From Zopfochytrium polystomum (Eukaryota > Chytridiomycota > Chytridiomycetes > Chytridiales > Chytridiaceae), in contig JAIVFJ010000034.1 in the NCBI GenBank assembly GCA_025765615.1, positions 186,001-250,000 of the forward strand: a DNA stretch of 64,000 nt, given 5' to 3'. Positions 10,620-23,069 of the stretch are shown one piece after another. The stretch's first letter is position 1. Every line of letters starts with the position of its first letter. Both the position numbers and the translations under genes were made by a program. The notes under the pieces are model-generated. The model was not told the origin of the DNA. It did no database searches and saw only the letters and a list, made by a program, of their open reading frames with translations.

Positions 10620-12614
10620 TCAGGGAATGCCGTCCATGCCGGCAGTGCCGATTTCTTCAGCCGTCGCGGAAGCGTCTGTCGTCGATGTGGCCGGCGGCGG
10701 CGGCGTCAACTTCACAGCGAGCGCGATGCACAAGACGATAGCGTAGATTGCCGCAACGAGGTAGTAGTAGTGGGGGTATATCACTGCGGCGACCTGGCCA
10801 AAAGGAGTTAAGAAAATTTGAGTGTAGAGAGTTGATTATTTGTGAGCGATTTGTGGTACAAGATATAAAAGATTGGGCTTTTCACGCACCCTAACGGTGA
10901 CCAGCATGGCAATGGAATCGATGAATCCGATGATCGCGTTGGTGAGTGCCATTTCCGACGGTGCAACGTACTCGGAGATTGCCAGCCGGATACAAGTTCC
11001 CGTGACGTAGACGAGACCCAGCACGGGGAAACCTGTTGAGAAATTTGTCACCGCAAGAAGAAGAGAATTGGATCGTCATAGGGGGGGGCGGGGGAGAGGG
11101 GGGTACACACACCTGCGAGCCACATCCACCCTTGAGAGGCGGTAGCAAAAATGAGCGCTCCAACGACCGAGCCGGACAGCGAGAACCGCATGAGGTAGGA
11201 GTAAATCTTGACCGAGACTTTGCGCTGCTGGTACTCGCGCTCCGCCTGGTCCTCGACAAGTGGTTCAGACGCCAACGGCGCACTATTCGGCAGCAGCGGG
11301 CTTTCCTCGGTGGGACCCCCACCGCCGCGTCCAGCCTCAGCGTCGTCCTTCCCCTCACCCCCCCTCGCCTCCCGCCTATTAAAAAACGCCCTCGCCCCCG
11401 CCTCCAGCGCGGGCAGCACGACGGCGGTGAGGACGCCGCTGACGACCATGTCGACAAAGCCGAAGAGCGACGAGTCCTGCGGGCCCCATCCGAAGCGGAA
11501 GTTTGACAGCTGCGTGTCAAAGAAGATGCGGAAGCCGGCGGAGCTGTGGATGATTTGCATGAGGAGGAGGGCGACGGGGACCCGCGCGAGGGCTGGCCCG
11601 CTTTTGGCGAGGATCGCAGCAGGAGTCGAGAGGATTGTTTTGAGGGTGGAGGTCGTGCGGGGCGCTTTTGTTGCGAGGGTCTCGGAGGTTCCGAATATGA
11701 GAAGCCTGGGCGGTGGGGGTGATCATGACGAGCTGTTTAAGTACGAAGAGCGGGTGGGGGTGCGACCTTCAAATCAATCGGTGACTTACAGTATCCCGAC
11801 GACCCCGAGCGCCGACGAGAGACGGAAGACCGGCAGGAACGCGTCAAAGTCACCCAAAGCCGGATTCCCCGTAATGTATCCACCGAGAGGGACAGCGACG
11901 AGCGAGATGACCGTGGTAATCCCCGAGTAAACGCCGACAACCGACGCTCGATTAGCGGTCGTAGTGATGTCGACGAGCGTCGCGAAGCCGACGCTCACGA
12001 TGGCAGCGGAGCCCCCGGAGAGTCCGAGCAGGAAGGCGGGCAGGTAGAAGAACTGGTACGGCAAATCAAACGACACGACGAGGTACGGGCCGAGGACGGC
12101 GAAGACGGCCACAATCGCCATGGCGGTGATGACGGGCTTGCGGCCGATCAAGTCGGACGAGTAACCGACCATGATGGAGGTCAGGAGGGACGGCACGACG
12201 GCGATGTAGAGGACGTTTGCGGCGTAGTCGGCCATTTCCTTTTGGATCTCGGGGGTGTCGCATCGCATGGTTTCGTTGGCGAATCCGCTGAATGAAGAAG
12301 GCGCGGCTGCGTCGGAGCTGTGGGCGAGGTAGTGTGAAAGGCATATTTTCTGGAGCAGGAACTGCGATTCGGAGGCAGTCGACTGGGCGTATGGAATTTC
12401 GGCGGGGAAAAGAATGTCAGTGAGACGAAGCCAAAGCGCGTCGGGCGCGCAGTAAATGTGGAGTCAAAAAGACAGAGATACTCACGATGCTTGTGGAGAA
12501 GGAAAGCATGATCAAGCTGGGAAGGTACATGTATGGCCGCCAGGCGCGGGAATGCAGCGGCGGCGGTGGCGGCGGCAGGGCTGTTCCAGCGGCCTCAGGT
12601 CCTTGTTGCTGCAT
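10620..12614 (-). CDS. MFS transporter, SLC46/PCFT-like
   Basis: Multi-pass major facilitator transporter, probably at the plasma or vacuolar membrane; substrate unknown. Five exons read 12614-12486, 12382-11790, 11705-11113, 11032-10890 and 10793-10620, all with GT-AG introns (donor gtgagt in the first), giving 543 residues in consistent phase. Visible are an extracellular loop with Cys and an N-glycosylation NET, the MFS loop GYSSDLIGRKP after TM2, the run LLGLSGGSAAIVSVGFATLVD, and GVYSGITTVISLVAVPLGGYITGNP. A long acidic/Gly cytoplasmic loop (about 11300-11400) separates the two six-TM halves. Arrangement and motifs fit the SLC46 (proton-coupled folate/thymic stromal) branch rather than sugar porters. 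A long (GA)n tract lies about 120 bp upstream of the start. Confidence 0.8.
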
Positions 12615-12725
12615 TGTTGAGGTGCGGGTGGGTGAGAGTGGCCTCGGGAGTGGGCTGTTTGGTTGCTAAGGAAAGAAGTGGTGAATGTATGCGGCAAGAA
12701 GCCGAGCGGTTAAAAGCAGATTTGA

Positions 12726-12848
<123 letters not shown>

Positions 12849-12849
12849 A

Positions 12850-15682
12850 GAGGACAGACCAAGATGTAGCACGTGTGTGTAATATCGTGGGGCAGGGAGT
12901 GAGAAGACAGGCAGGCAGGGGGTCAGAGGGGCAAAAAAGCGTGGGCCAGTCCACAATTCCGTATGCGCAACCAAAGCGGCTCCAATTCCCACACCCTTGA
13001 CATAGCGCTATTTAAATTGTTTGCCTTCCGCTGGGAAACCCGAGGATCTCTGATTCAAACAGTAACAGTAACTGCACACCGACTGTTGGTGTGTGTCTCT
13101 TGTAAAAATAATTTGGCGAAGAGTGAGTGGCAGAGCCTGCAAAACAATGGAACTTTCTGGCCCATGGTGGATGGTGGGGGGGGCCACAGCGGAGTGAGAA
13201 GCACCACCACCAACGACCGCCACTCCCACAATCCCACAATCCCACACACCCATCTCACCGTCGCGAGGAGTCCAAATCAAACCCGCCAATCAAACACCCC
13301 CCCGACGACAGGCCAAACAAACACGCTGGGAGGTTCAGCCCACACTCCATTGTTTTAGTCTGTTCGGGTGATTTGATTTGTTGGACACGACAGCGGGCGG
13401 GCGTTCTCCTACCGCCTTCACTTTTCTGTCTCTCACTCTCGCTTGATCTTTCTATGTCTCTCGCCATCATTCTCCTCCCGCAACGCGCAAGCGACCGCAC
13501 TCGCGTTGCGATGTCCCCCTGAGTCGCTCTCTGTATCTCTCTCCGTTGCACGGCCTGCTCTAGCCAAGCGACGCTTTATTATGTACAAATTAAAATGAGT
13601 AAAGCGAAGAAACACCAACCGCCCAACCTAGACGCCCAAACGAGATGAACATTAGCTTCCGGGAAAGGCCCAATCGAGCAAGGGAGAGAGTGGGTGAAGG
13701 GGGAAGAGTGTTGTTGCTTCCTTCAGAAATTGTTTTCCCAAACGTTCATCTTCACATACGGTCAGATGTCTCTACCTATTTTGTTTTGAAGAGCTCATCA
13801 CCAGGAGCGGATCGCGACGGAGATCGGAGGGGTTGGGAATGTAAAGAAGGCTCGCTTACCAGTGACCTTCGGCGCGACTCCCAGACTGAGAGGGTATGTT
13901 TCGATGGAACAGCCCTTTATGGGAACGGCCGTTCGTTTTATGAGGCCGGCTGTTTGCCTTGCCAAATTCTCCGTTTTTTCTTTCTTCCTTCGTTTTTTCA
14001 CTGAAAGAACAAAAAGAATAAAAAACGAGAAAAAAAAAACGAACTTGATATAATCGGAGAATATTTGACAAGATCGGAAGGTGTGGGGCGTCCAGCCTCT
14101 GATCGCGCCGCAATCCCCGCCGCAGCCCATAGTGGCCTACTTCCCCCTTCCCCTACCGCCATCGGGCGGCCTCCACTTAACCACTCCCACCCTGTAGTCA
14201 GTCAGTCGCACGCGCCAGACAGCAGAGCCCCAGGCGGTGATGGTAAGCGAAACCTTTCCTACAACGTCCCTTCCCACCCGCCCCTTCCATCTCCATCGCG
14301 ATCCTTTCCTGGTGATGAGTTTTTAATTTTGACCTGACTTTATGTGAAGGCTCCTATACGGTGAACAATCTCTGAAGGAACAAAACACTCTACCTCACCC
14401 ACTACTTTCCCCCCTGCTTAATTGGGCGCTTTCCGGAAGCTAACCTCCATCTCGTTCGTTGGCCAGTTTATTTAGGGCAATTGGTTGGGGACCTCTTCGT
14501 CGCTTTGGCTATTAATTGTACACAATGCTTGTAGAATAATAAAGCGACTCTTGTCGAATGTCGGAGTTCTCCCTTTTAGTTTTTTGTATCGCGCCGATGA
14601 CATCAGCCGAACATACGCCACTTCACTTGCCCCTTCTAATCACCGCTGCCTACGCGGGCACGACCAGCGATGATGTAGCCGCTGCTTACTCTCAACGAGA
14701 AAGTGCCAAATCGCGAGAAATGGGTTGCGTTGCGCACTGGGCAAGGACTCGTCAGGCAAGACTCAACCCTTTCTCCTCGCTTCAATGATGAGAAACAATG
14801 GTCCGTGTTGCGAATCGGCTTAAGGACCTGTACAAGCGAAGACGTTCAGGTGCCGACTGCAGCTACAGTTGCGCGACGCGTGTTGAAATCCGATGCCATT
14901 GCGGGGTGGCAGACAACAAGGTCTGTTGTCATCGTGGGAGGCAACCGTCCCACCTCCGGCCGCTCATACCTTGAACCTTTCCACTCGCCCACCTTGAACT
15001 CCTATCCCTTTCGTCTACGTTGTCCCTTTCCCATTGTCCTTTCTTTCTTTCTTTTTTTTTTTTTTTTTTTTTTTTTTGCCGATTCTTTGCTCCTCCATGA
15101 TGCACTCGAGCTTGAGCAATCGAACCGCTACAGCCGGCTCGAGGTAAAGCCAGTCCATTCTTCGTCCCGCGCCAGTAAGCTTGAAATCTGGTAATTGTTG
15201 TTCCGAGTGGGCACGGCCTTGATGGCGTGTTGGTGGAAGCCCTCGTTTGTCACATTGTCAAATCACGAGCCCAAGACGGCGAACCTTGCCGGGCGGATTC
15301 GCGTTGTTCTGAAACACGATTAAAAAATAAAAAATATTAATATAAAAATTCAGTATTTAGAAATTACAACGGAGGGGCGCGCTGTTCCGTCAGTCTGCGC
15401 CCCTGTCCACCTGAAGTGCCCCACCACAAAAGGCAAACTCATCCGTCTGTCTGCCGGTCTTGGAATCGCCACCCAGCGGCTCTGGCCGGGGGACCCGCAA
15501 CGCTTCCGTCAACACGTGCGTAAGCCCCACCCCAGGCCGGAGACGAGACAAGCGAGACAGATTGCCAAAGGTTGGAGCGGCGTATAAAGCGCCTTACTCA
15601 CCTCACCACACACGACAAACAGTCCTCTCCCTAAAGCCAACCTTCCAGCAGCAACCCCCCCAACTTCCTCCAGCGAAAACCA
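12850..15682. other. Long gene-poor interval
   Basis: About 2.8 kb with no supportable gene. It contains C-rich stretches, a T tract at about 15051-15077, an A/T-rich patch at about 15320-15362 and only short open frames without recognisable motifs. The last 150 bp before 15683, including ACAAACAGTCCTC and a C-rich leader, are probably the promoter/5' UTR of the first SDR gene. Confidence 0.5.
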
Positions 15683-16693
15683 ATGGCCCCTCTCACCCCC
15701 GGCAACCTCGCCTCCCGCAGCGTCCTGGTCACCGGCGGCGCCGGCGGCCTGGGCCTCAACATCGTGCGCGCGTTCCTCGCCGAGGGCGCGCGCGTGCTCG
15801 TCGTCGACATCAACGAGGCGCTGCTGGACAAGTGCAAGGCGGAGCTGGCGACCGAGTTTGGCGCAGAGGCCGGCGGCAGCAGGATTGCGACGGCGGCTGT
15901 GGACATTTCGACCGAGGAGGGCGCGAAGGCGGCTGTCGATAAAGTAAGCTGGGAGAGTGGGGATGGGGCGTGGTGGGGGAGTCTCGACACAACATTCTAA
16001 ACACGCCCCCGGCTGTCGCAAACTGACCACACCCACCTTCCCTCCAACCCTCCCCACCCCCCGCGCCTCCAGGCCGTCCAAGCCTTCGGCACGCTCGACG
16101 TACTCGTCAACAACGCCGGCATCGCCGACGGGTTCTTCCAGGTTCACGAGCTGGACGCGGCGCAGTACGCCAAGGTGCTGGCCGTGAACGTGACGGGCCC
16201 GACGTTCCTGGCAAAGTACGCGGTGCAGGTGTTTTTGGGCAAGGAGACGCCCAAGGGCAGCATCGTCAACGTGGGGTCGACGGCGTCGGTGTCGGGGTTC
16301 TCTGGTGAGAAGGCTTACGTTTTCCATTTTCGCACACTGGTTTTTTACTGACCCCTATACTCCCTTCAAACACAACCCAAAGGGTGCGCCTACACGATCA
16401 GCAAACACGCAGTCGCGGGGCTCTCCAAAAACATTGCGGTGCAGTACGCGGAGCGCGGGATCCGGTCGAACCTAATCCTTCCGAACGGGATGGTGACGGC
16501 GATCATGCGGCCTGGAGGCAACGTGAGCGCGGAGGGGCAGAAGGCGGTGGGCAAGGTGGTGGGGCTGATGGGTCGGCAGATGATGGTCGGGACGGACAAG
16601 GTGGCCGCGCTGGCGGTGCACCTGGCGTCGGACGCCGCAGAGGGAATCAGCGGCGCAGAGATTCCGGTCGACAACGGGTTTTTGGCGATTTGA
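15683..16693 (+). CDS. Short-chain dehydrogenase/reductase, paralogue 1
   Basis: Classical NAD(P)-dependent SDR (Rossmann-fold oxidoreductase); substrate unknown. Exons 15683-15943, 16073-16304 and 16383-16693 give about 267 residues. The cofactor loop TGGAGGLG follows SVLV near the N-terminus. An acidic Asp ends strand 2 (VVDIN), the NNAG motif is in exon 2, and the catalytic Ser lies in SIVNVGS. YTISK provides the Tyr-x3-Lys in exon 3. The C-terminal LASDAAEGISGAEIPVDNG is typical of the family. A close paralogue with the same intron positions lies at 20405-21611 and decayed fragments lie between them. Confidence 0.93.
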
Positions 16694-17039
16694 GGTGGTT
16701 GCTCTCGAGTCTTGAAATCGAACGGGGGTGGTTTGAAAATAAAAAGTTGGTTGCGGATTGTTTGAAGTTACGTCGTATCCAAGGAAGGAGTTATACTTCG
16801 TTTTTCGAAGTAAAGATTTTCAAGTCCCTATCCAACTCCAACCGCGCGCGCTGTGAAGACAACATACCTAATGGGAATTCGTACCCACTAGCAGTGTAGC
16901 GGGGTGACCGCGTACAAGGGTTGTGAAGGATTGGAGACAGGTTTTTGGGTAGAGGGGCTTTTATTCAATGAGGTTCTCTTATCTTCGCTGCTGCTTCCCT
17001 CCCACACCTTACTGCCTTTTATACTGCCCAGAAGGAAAG

Positions 17040-17120
17040 ACACTTCCCCAAATTTTGAGGATGCTTGGGCCACTCTGCACTTTACCAAGTGCAAGTGCAG
17101 TGCTGCAGACAAATCCTCCC
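17040..17120 (+). promoter_or_regulatory. AAGTGC-rich stretch resembling GTPase promoter words
   Basis: Contains GCACTTTACC followed by tandem AAGTGC words, comparable to the clusters upstream of the three GTPase genes. Whether it acts as a promoter is unknown; it precedes an SDR relic. Confidence 0.25.
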
Positions 17121-17214
17121 AAAATTCTGTCTGCCCAAATTCCAACAATACCTCCCTTTACGTTCCTCGCAAGCGCAAATTCTCGTCCTTCAATCCAGAA
17201 TGTCGTTCCAAGCT

Positions 17215-17313
17215 TCGGCGGGCTCAACCCTCCTCGGCAACCCAGGAATCATGGATGGACACTTCAAAGTGTACGAGATGAATGCGGTGCTGTACGTCAA
17301 GGTGATGGCGTTA
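17215..17313 (+). pseudogene. SDR relic A
   Basis: A short open stretch matches the NNAG region of the flanking SDR genes: NPGIMDGHFKVYEMNAV aligns with NAGIADGFFQVHELDAA, followed by KVMAL versus KVMAV. Upstream and downstream no Rossmann or YxxxK segments remain in frame. It is a fragment of a third SDR copy. Confidence 0.7.
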
Positions 17314-17553
17314 CCCCATCCCCAGCCGTGCAAATAAAGGGAATGTTCATGCAGCGGCCGTTGATGGTATTCCACCTGAAACAGATTTATTGTGTAACAA
17401 CTTGTCGCATATTGTTTGTTTCAACAGTGCAAAAATTCAGGAAGAACAAACCGACCCGTGTGACAGAACCAAAAAAAAAAAAAAACAAAAAAAAAAAAAA
17501 AAAAAAACATGGGGAACACAAAAAAAAAAAAAAGGTATATGAGGATACGTGAT

Positions 17554-18367
17554 CTACTTCACCAGACCGGCCTCCTCCTGCAGCTTAAGGTAGCGACCAG
17601 GGTGGTACACCATCATGATGAGCACGACGCCAACCATGAAGCCCGCGTCAAAGACGTACATCAGGATCTCGACCCGCGCAATCTGACCGTCAAAGCCCTG
17701 CCAAAACTCGATGACCCTGAACAGCGACCGTATAAACACGAAGACAGCGCAGATGGACAGGTACACAAACGCCGTCTTCCACGGCTCGGCGGTGCGGCTC
17801 TCCCTCTTCGCGCGGCGGAAAAACGCAAACGACAGCGCCAGGAACCCGATGAACGACACGACCTGGATCAGCAGACCAACGATCAGGATCTTGACGCCGA
17901 GGTTGATTTGGTCCGGGTCGGTGGAGCCGACGATCAAGCCGGACGCGGCGCCCTGCACGACGAACGACAGGATGTCAAAGCCGACAAACACGACGCCGAT
18001 CAGTTTCGGTTTGAGCGGGGACAGGGCGGGGTCGACGGCGTTGATGAGGTGCTTGAGGACGAGGTAGAGCGAGGCGGCGAAGAAGACGGGAGCGATGATG
18101 ATGAGGAACTGCTGGATGGCGTACGGCCCGTTGTCAAAGGGCTCGTTGGCGGCTTTCATGCGCGCGAGGAAGCCGAGGACTTCGAGCAAGCAGCCGAGAA
18201 TCATTGGGATCATGTAGGTTGCTTTGAACTTGAAGGCGAGGACGATGTGCCCGATGAAGGCGACTCCAAAGTTGGCGATAATGGGGTAGGGGGCGTATTT
18301 TATGGGCTCGTAGTGGAACAAGGTCTTTTCCCAGTCGATTGAGCCGTCGGGGAGGTAAACGGGGGTC

Positions 18368-18369
<2 letters not shown>
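17554..18369 (-). CDS. RTA1-family 7-TM lipid-translocating/resistance protein
   Basis: Intronless 271-residue membrane protein of the fungal RTA1/RTM1/RSB1 family, whose members are linked to sphingoid-base export and resistance to toxic compounds. Seven hydrophobic segments are visible. Hallmarks are GFLARMKAANEPFDNGPYAIQ after TM2, FDILSFVVQGAASGL in the middle, the R-x-x-FRVIEFWQGFDG segment (FIRSLFRVIEF) between TM5 and TM6, and VYHPGRYL near the C-terminus. Length is normal for the family. The start is the only good ATG and is directly preceded by a (CA)n tract on the coding strand. The substrate cannot be told from the sequence. Confidence 0.95.

Positions 18370-18372
<3 letters not shown>

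Positions 18373-18398
<26 letters not shown>
18373..18398. repeat. (CA)n leader tract abutting the RTA1 start
   Basis: TG repeats on the plus strand (CA on the coding strand) end four bases before the RTA1 ATG, followed upstream by an A tract. They would lie in the 5' UTR. Confidence 0.9.
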
Positions 18399-18979
18399 GG
18401 TTTTTTTTATTTCAAGGGGAGGGTGTTGGGTTGTGATGGTAGGCACCGCTACCAACAGCCACCTTGCGCTCTTTATATAGCATTTTCGCACTTTCCGGCG
18501 TTGGCGGTCGAGGTTTGCCCAGGCAGGCGTAACGAGGCTGCTTCCGATGGCGGCCGGCAGCCGTGAGGGGCAGTCGCAAAGCGAGCATATCGCTGATCAC
18601 TCGCCTCTCGCTCGACACTGAACACGCCGCTGCGGACGCCGCTTGCAAGGCCGCCACAACGATGGCGAACGCAACGGAAAAGAAGTTAGTTGGTTGTGCT
18701 GGCTTTGCGTTAGCGGTGGGAATGACGAACAACTGAAAAAAAAAAAAAAAAATGAAAAAAAAACACCTGAGACAAACGGACAAGCCCCGCGCAGTTCAAA
18801 GTGAGACCGTCAGGCAGACGGAGTTGTGCGTGTCTGCCATGTCCGGACATTTTCTTCAGCTTTTCATATTAACATTCTCTGCTTTTCGTGCGAAAACTTT
18901 GTTTCGCAATTACTTGGCTTCCGCCCCTGCTTCGGCTGAATGGGAGCCACAGGCCGAGTGGCAGAAACCGAGGGAGAGC

Positions 18980-19005
18980 GAGAGAGAAAGAGAGAGAGAG
19001 AGAGA

Positions 19006-19052
<47 letters not shown>

Positions 19053-19165
19053 TGAGAGAGTGAGAGTGAGAGAGAGAGAGTGAGAGAGAGAGAGAGTGAG
19101 AGAGAGAGAGAGTGAGAGAGAGAGAGAGTGAGAGAGAGTGAGTGAGTGAGTGAGTGAGTGAGAGA
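18980..19165. repeat. (GA)n / (GAGT)n microsatellite block
   Basis: GA dinucleotides (about 18988-19046) pass into interrupted GAGAGT/GTGA repeats to about 19163. The block is about 600 bp upstream of the RTA1 start and again reads CT on that gene's coding strand. Confidence 0.95.
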
Positions 19166-19660
19166 CAGAGCGGCGGAAGTTGGAACCGCCTGTCCACGCA
19201 CTGGTTTCAGAAAATGTTGCAAACATTCTATACAGAGGAAAAATTTTGTTCGTAAAGGTTAATACTCTGTGAATACTTGGTGGGCCTAATGGAATAGCAC
19301 GCTGGGAGGGGCCCAAAGCAACGGAGAGGACCATCTTCAGCAAGTAGCTATAACTAACATCTGAACAAAAGACGGCGAGGAGATACATATAAGAAAGAAG
19401 AGTTGATGGGGATTTGCGGGTTGACCAAAGTAACCGGGTGAGGCAACTAAGGGTTACCAGAGACAGTGAGTCTGAAACCGCTGAAGCTATCCTAAAAAAA
19501 AATGCTTCATCCCTATGCACGACCTGCTTCTACCGCTCTTCATGTTAAGGCTCTGGCCGGTGTCCAACGGGGCTCCATCAATCCTCAAATCCGCCCTGCC
19601 ATTGCATTGAGATCCTAACTCACAGCAACTCAACCCTTCTACGTTCCATTCCACTCCTGC

Positions 19661-19776
19661 AGCGTCCTCCGGTCAAAAGCGGTGCCGGCTGCCTGTTTGC
19701 TCACCCGAGGGTACGTGCGCGTCCTCGTCGTGACATCAACGAGATTGCTTCAGGGCACGTGCCGCAGGCTTGGGCC
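19661..19776 (+). pseudogene. SDR relic B (5' end fragment)
   Basis: The DNA aligns with the first exon of the flanking SDR genes: GCAGCGTCCT, then a decayed cofactor loop, GTGCGCGTCCTCGTCGT, GACATCAACGAG, and a region matching the following CTG..ACGTGC. Small indels break the reading frame. It sits 630 bp upstream of SDR paralogue 2 in the same orientation. Confidence 0.65.
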
Positions 19777-19974
19777 GTCGGTTTTGGGCACCAAGTCTGA
19801 AAGCAGGTTGAACGGCGGCGGCTCTCGACATTTTGCCAGAGATAGGACGAAAAGAAGGCGGGTGGATAGAGTGGGATTTCGGAGGCGGAAAGTAAGTGAA
19901 TGGTGGAGAGGAGCCCATTTACCTCCTCTCTCGCACTCACCGCCCCATCCAGCAAACTCGCTTGGCCCACGGAA

Positions 19975-20130
19975 GCCTTCACTCCCCACCTCCGGCGAAA
20001 GGTCCACCGCCGCCGTCGCAACAATGCCGTCGGCCTCGGTGCCGGAATCCGGGCCAGCTCCGCTGCGGGCACGCGTCCAAATGGTGTCGCTGATGTCGAC
20101 GACGAGGGCGTGTGTGCACTCTCTGCGTGG
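19975..20130 (-). pseudogene. SDR relic C (inverted exon-1 fragment)
   Basis: Read on the minus strand, the sequence follows SDR exon 1: CTCGTCGTCGACATCA, GCGGAGCTGGCC, GGCACCGAGGCCG, TTGCGACGGCGGCGGTGGAC, TTTCGCCGGAGG. It covers strand 2 to the VDISTEEG region, with indels. It lies in opposite orientation to relic B, 270 bp from paralogue 2. Confidence 0.65.
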
Positions 20131-20404
20131 AAGGCACGCACAGTTGGTCGACGAGATTGGACAGGCACTATCTGAGCGTTGTTTATCAACCCTAATTGTT
20201 GCAGGAAAGACATATTTCCATCACGTCAGCCTTTCCTTTCCAATTAGTTCTTGCATTAGCTTGATGGTCGCAGACAGCCTCACCTGACCCCCGTTGTTCT
20301 GAATACCAAAAGCCCACCGCCTTTCGCAATTCCTCCTCACATAATTTCCCCAAACCGCACCCACCTCCCGACACACTCCCACACCAAAAAGTCCGCAGCC
20401 ACCG

Positions 20405-21611
20405 ATGCCCAACCCCACGCCCCTCGCCTCCCGCAACCTCGCCTCCCGCAGCGTCCTGGTCACCGGCGGCGCCGGCGGCCTCGGCCGCGACATTGCGCGC
20501 GCGTTCCTCGCCGAGGGCGCGCGCGTTGTCGTCGCCGACATCAACGAGTCGCTGCTCGACACGTGCAAGACCGAGCTGGCCGCCGAGTTTGGCGCCGAGG
20601 CCGGCGGCGACGGAAGGGTGGTGACCGTGGCGGTCGACATTTCGACGGAGGAGGGCGCCAAGGCTGCTGTGGATAAGGTAAGTGGGGCAAGGAGAGAGGG
20701 TGGGGGGTGGGCGGAGCTGGATTCGATGCTGTGGGTGCGGCGAAGGCGAGCGGGAGTGTGTCTGCCATGTGCGCAGCCACGGTCAAACACGGGTCAAACA
20801 CCCGTACCAAACCGCCACAACGCGCAAGTCGCCAACCGAAAACACCTCGCGCCAGATCCTCTAACAACCCCCGCCCGTCCCGCCCCCCCCCCTACTTCCT
20901 CGCAGGCCGTCCAAGAGTTCGGCACGCTCGACGTGCTGATCAACAACGCCGGGATCGCCGACGGGTTCTTCCAGGTGCACGAGCTGGACGCGGCGCAGTA
21001 CGCCAAGGTGATGGCGGTGAACGTGATCGGCCCGACGTTTTTGGCAAAGTACGCCGTGCAAGTGTTTCTGGGCAAGGAGACGCCCAAGGGAAGCATCGTC
21101 AACGTTGGGTCAGTGGCGACCAAGACGGGGTTCGCAGGTGAATATTTTGCAAACTGCATCATTGCTGGCGCTGTCCAAGAGCATCCACGACCTGCCTCTG
21201 GCGATCCTTTCTATATCTATCCTGCAAATGCCTCCCCCAGCTCATACAACAATCTAATCCAAAAAAAAAAACACAAACTTCCCCCTCCCTCAAACCAAAG
21301 GCTGCGCCTACGTCATCAGCAAACACGCGATCGCGGGGCTCTCCAAGCACATCGCCGCGCAGTACGCGGCGCGCGGGATCCGCTCGAACCTGATCATGCC
21401 GAACGCGATGGCGACGGGGATCTTGGGCGCAGGCGGGCCCGAGAGCGAGGAGGGGCGCAAGACGCTGGGCAAGGTGTTTGAGCTCGCCGGCCCGCAGATG
21501 TGGGTCCACACGGACAAGGCGGCGGCGCTGGTCGTGTTCCTGGCGTCGGACGCTGCAGAGGGAATCAACGGCGCCGAGGTTTCGGTCGATAATGGATTGC
21601 TGGCTTTTTAG
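20405..21611 (+). CDS. Short-chain dehydrogenase/reductase, paralogue 2
   Basis: Paralogue of the gene at 15683-16693, with the same two intron positions: exons 20405-20677, 20906-21137 and 21301-21611, 271 residues. TGGAGGLG, VADIN, NNAG, the NVGS serine and YVISK are all present, so the catalytic set is intact. The two proteins are nearly identical around the active-site half (GIADGFFQVHELDAAQYAKV) and differ mainly in the C-terminal substrate loop (GGPESEEGRKTLGKVFELAG versus GGNVSAEGQKAVGKVVGLMG). This suggests a diverged substrate with a conserved scaffold. Introns are longer and unrelated in sequence. Confidence 0.93.
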
Positions 21612-22019
21612 AGGTTCGCACATACCGTACCTTCAAATTGTTTCGTAAATACATACACTTGGTCGCAAGCATGCGCACAAATGGGAGAAAAGAGTCGCAG
21701 TACAACAACAATGTGTTCAAACAGATTTGCACGAGGCAAGGAAGGCCAAGGCCGTCAGCGTCAATTCGTCAAGAGCAACTCGCTTGGGAAAACATCACCA
21801 ACCAGGGAAAACATCACCCTTCGGAAATCGATGCTGGAGGCCGTTTTCCGTACTTATTACTTGGCCATGCCTGCAAATTGTAGCTCGCCTGCAGGCCGCA
21901 GCGAGGACCCAAACGCTGGAAACGATGAGTGAGAAGTGTATGGAGTGAACGAAGCGGGGGCGAGTTTATGTGGTCGTGCTCCAAATTCCCCACTTTTTTA
22001 GTTGCAAGGTGCAATAATC
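21612..22019. other. Intergenic, no gene recognised
   Basis: About 400 bp downstream of SDR paralogue 2 with only short open frames. Nothing supportable was seen. Confidence 0.5.
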
Positions 22020-22335
22020 TGCCAAGCAAACTCTATTCGAACGAACCCGATGATACTCTGCTTCCAAAGTGGAAACTTTCGCTCATAAGAGTCGAATGCG
22101 CGGCCAAATCCTTCCATAAACACCTTGCCTGTTTCGATGTCCCACACTTGAATCTTCTTGTCTTCAGACCAGTCAGATGGCGAATATGCTTCGCGTTAAC
22201 CAGAATAAAGTCGCATTGTGTAAAGATGCCAACGAGATTGTCTCCCCCAACCACCTCCTGTTCCCGAATTCCACATTCAAATCTCACCGTAGTACGACAG
22301 CGAGAACAGACGTTCGCTATCTGATTGCCATTGAG
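22020..22335 (-). pseudogene. WD40-repeat relic
   Basis: One minus-strand frame runs through about 100 codons with two in-frame stops and contains EDKKIQVWDIETGKVF, the classic end of a WD40 blade (D-x-x-I-x-V-W-D-x-x-T-G). An upstream MWNSGTG stretch could be the end of the preceding blade. No start or further blades were found, so it is a remnant of a WD40-repeat protein gene. Confidence 0.6.
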
Positions 22336-23069
22336 CTGCGCCATCCCAGATTATTGTTGCGAAGAAGGATGCAGAGAAAATGAAATGGCCAGCCCTGTCA
22401 ACGGAGTTGGCAACGCGACAGTGCAAGACCAGCCGGCATTCACCTGTCTCAAGTTGTCACAACCGCACCGCCGCGCCCCGGAATCCAATGAGGACAGCCG
22501 TGCACTCCGAGTTGACTTTTTCGCCAATGAGGTAGTTGCAACGTATGAATGGTGAGAAATCTGACAGGCAGATGGCTGAATATCTGCCGTTGCCGTTATC
22601 GGTATCGGAACTGTGTAGGTCGCCACTCGCTTCCGCCAGGCTCTCTTGCTGCGCTCGCATGCGTGGGCTTCTCCTCCGCGCAAGGAACAACGGTTGACAG
22701 AACCGGTCGTCCGCGGCAAGAACAGGCCAGCGCTTTGACACAGTGCAGAGGGGAAAGCGAACGGTGGTCTTTAATGCGTGCGACAATGCGGTGGGCGATC
22801 TCGTATGGCAGGCAGGAGAGGTGATCGCTGGGGTCGGGATGGGGGTTGGGCCGTCATCGTGGTGGTGGTTGGTGGTTGGGGGGTGGCAGATGAAAGACCG
22901 TGGATGCTGTGCCACGACCGCCGATATTTAGAGATCGAAGGCAGAGCCGGTTACTGGGAAAGGGAAAGACAAGCGGCAGGCGGGCGGCGGAGGAAGGAGC
23001 ACAGAGAGCACTTTTGTCCGCACTTTCTTCTCATCCCAAACCTCTGTATCAAGGACTAAGTAGCCACAG
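22336..23069. other. Intergenic, no gene recognised
   Basis: Contains G/T-rich stretches (about 22840-22890) and short open frames without motifs. The GTPase-unit homology begins just after this, at about 23070. Confidence 0.4.

Noticed and set aside
18863..19520. Ser/Leu-rich minus-strand ORFs upstream of RTA1
   Set aside because: They are translations of the GA/GAGT microsatellite block at 18980-19165.
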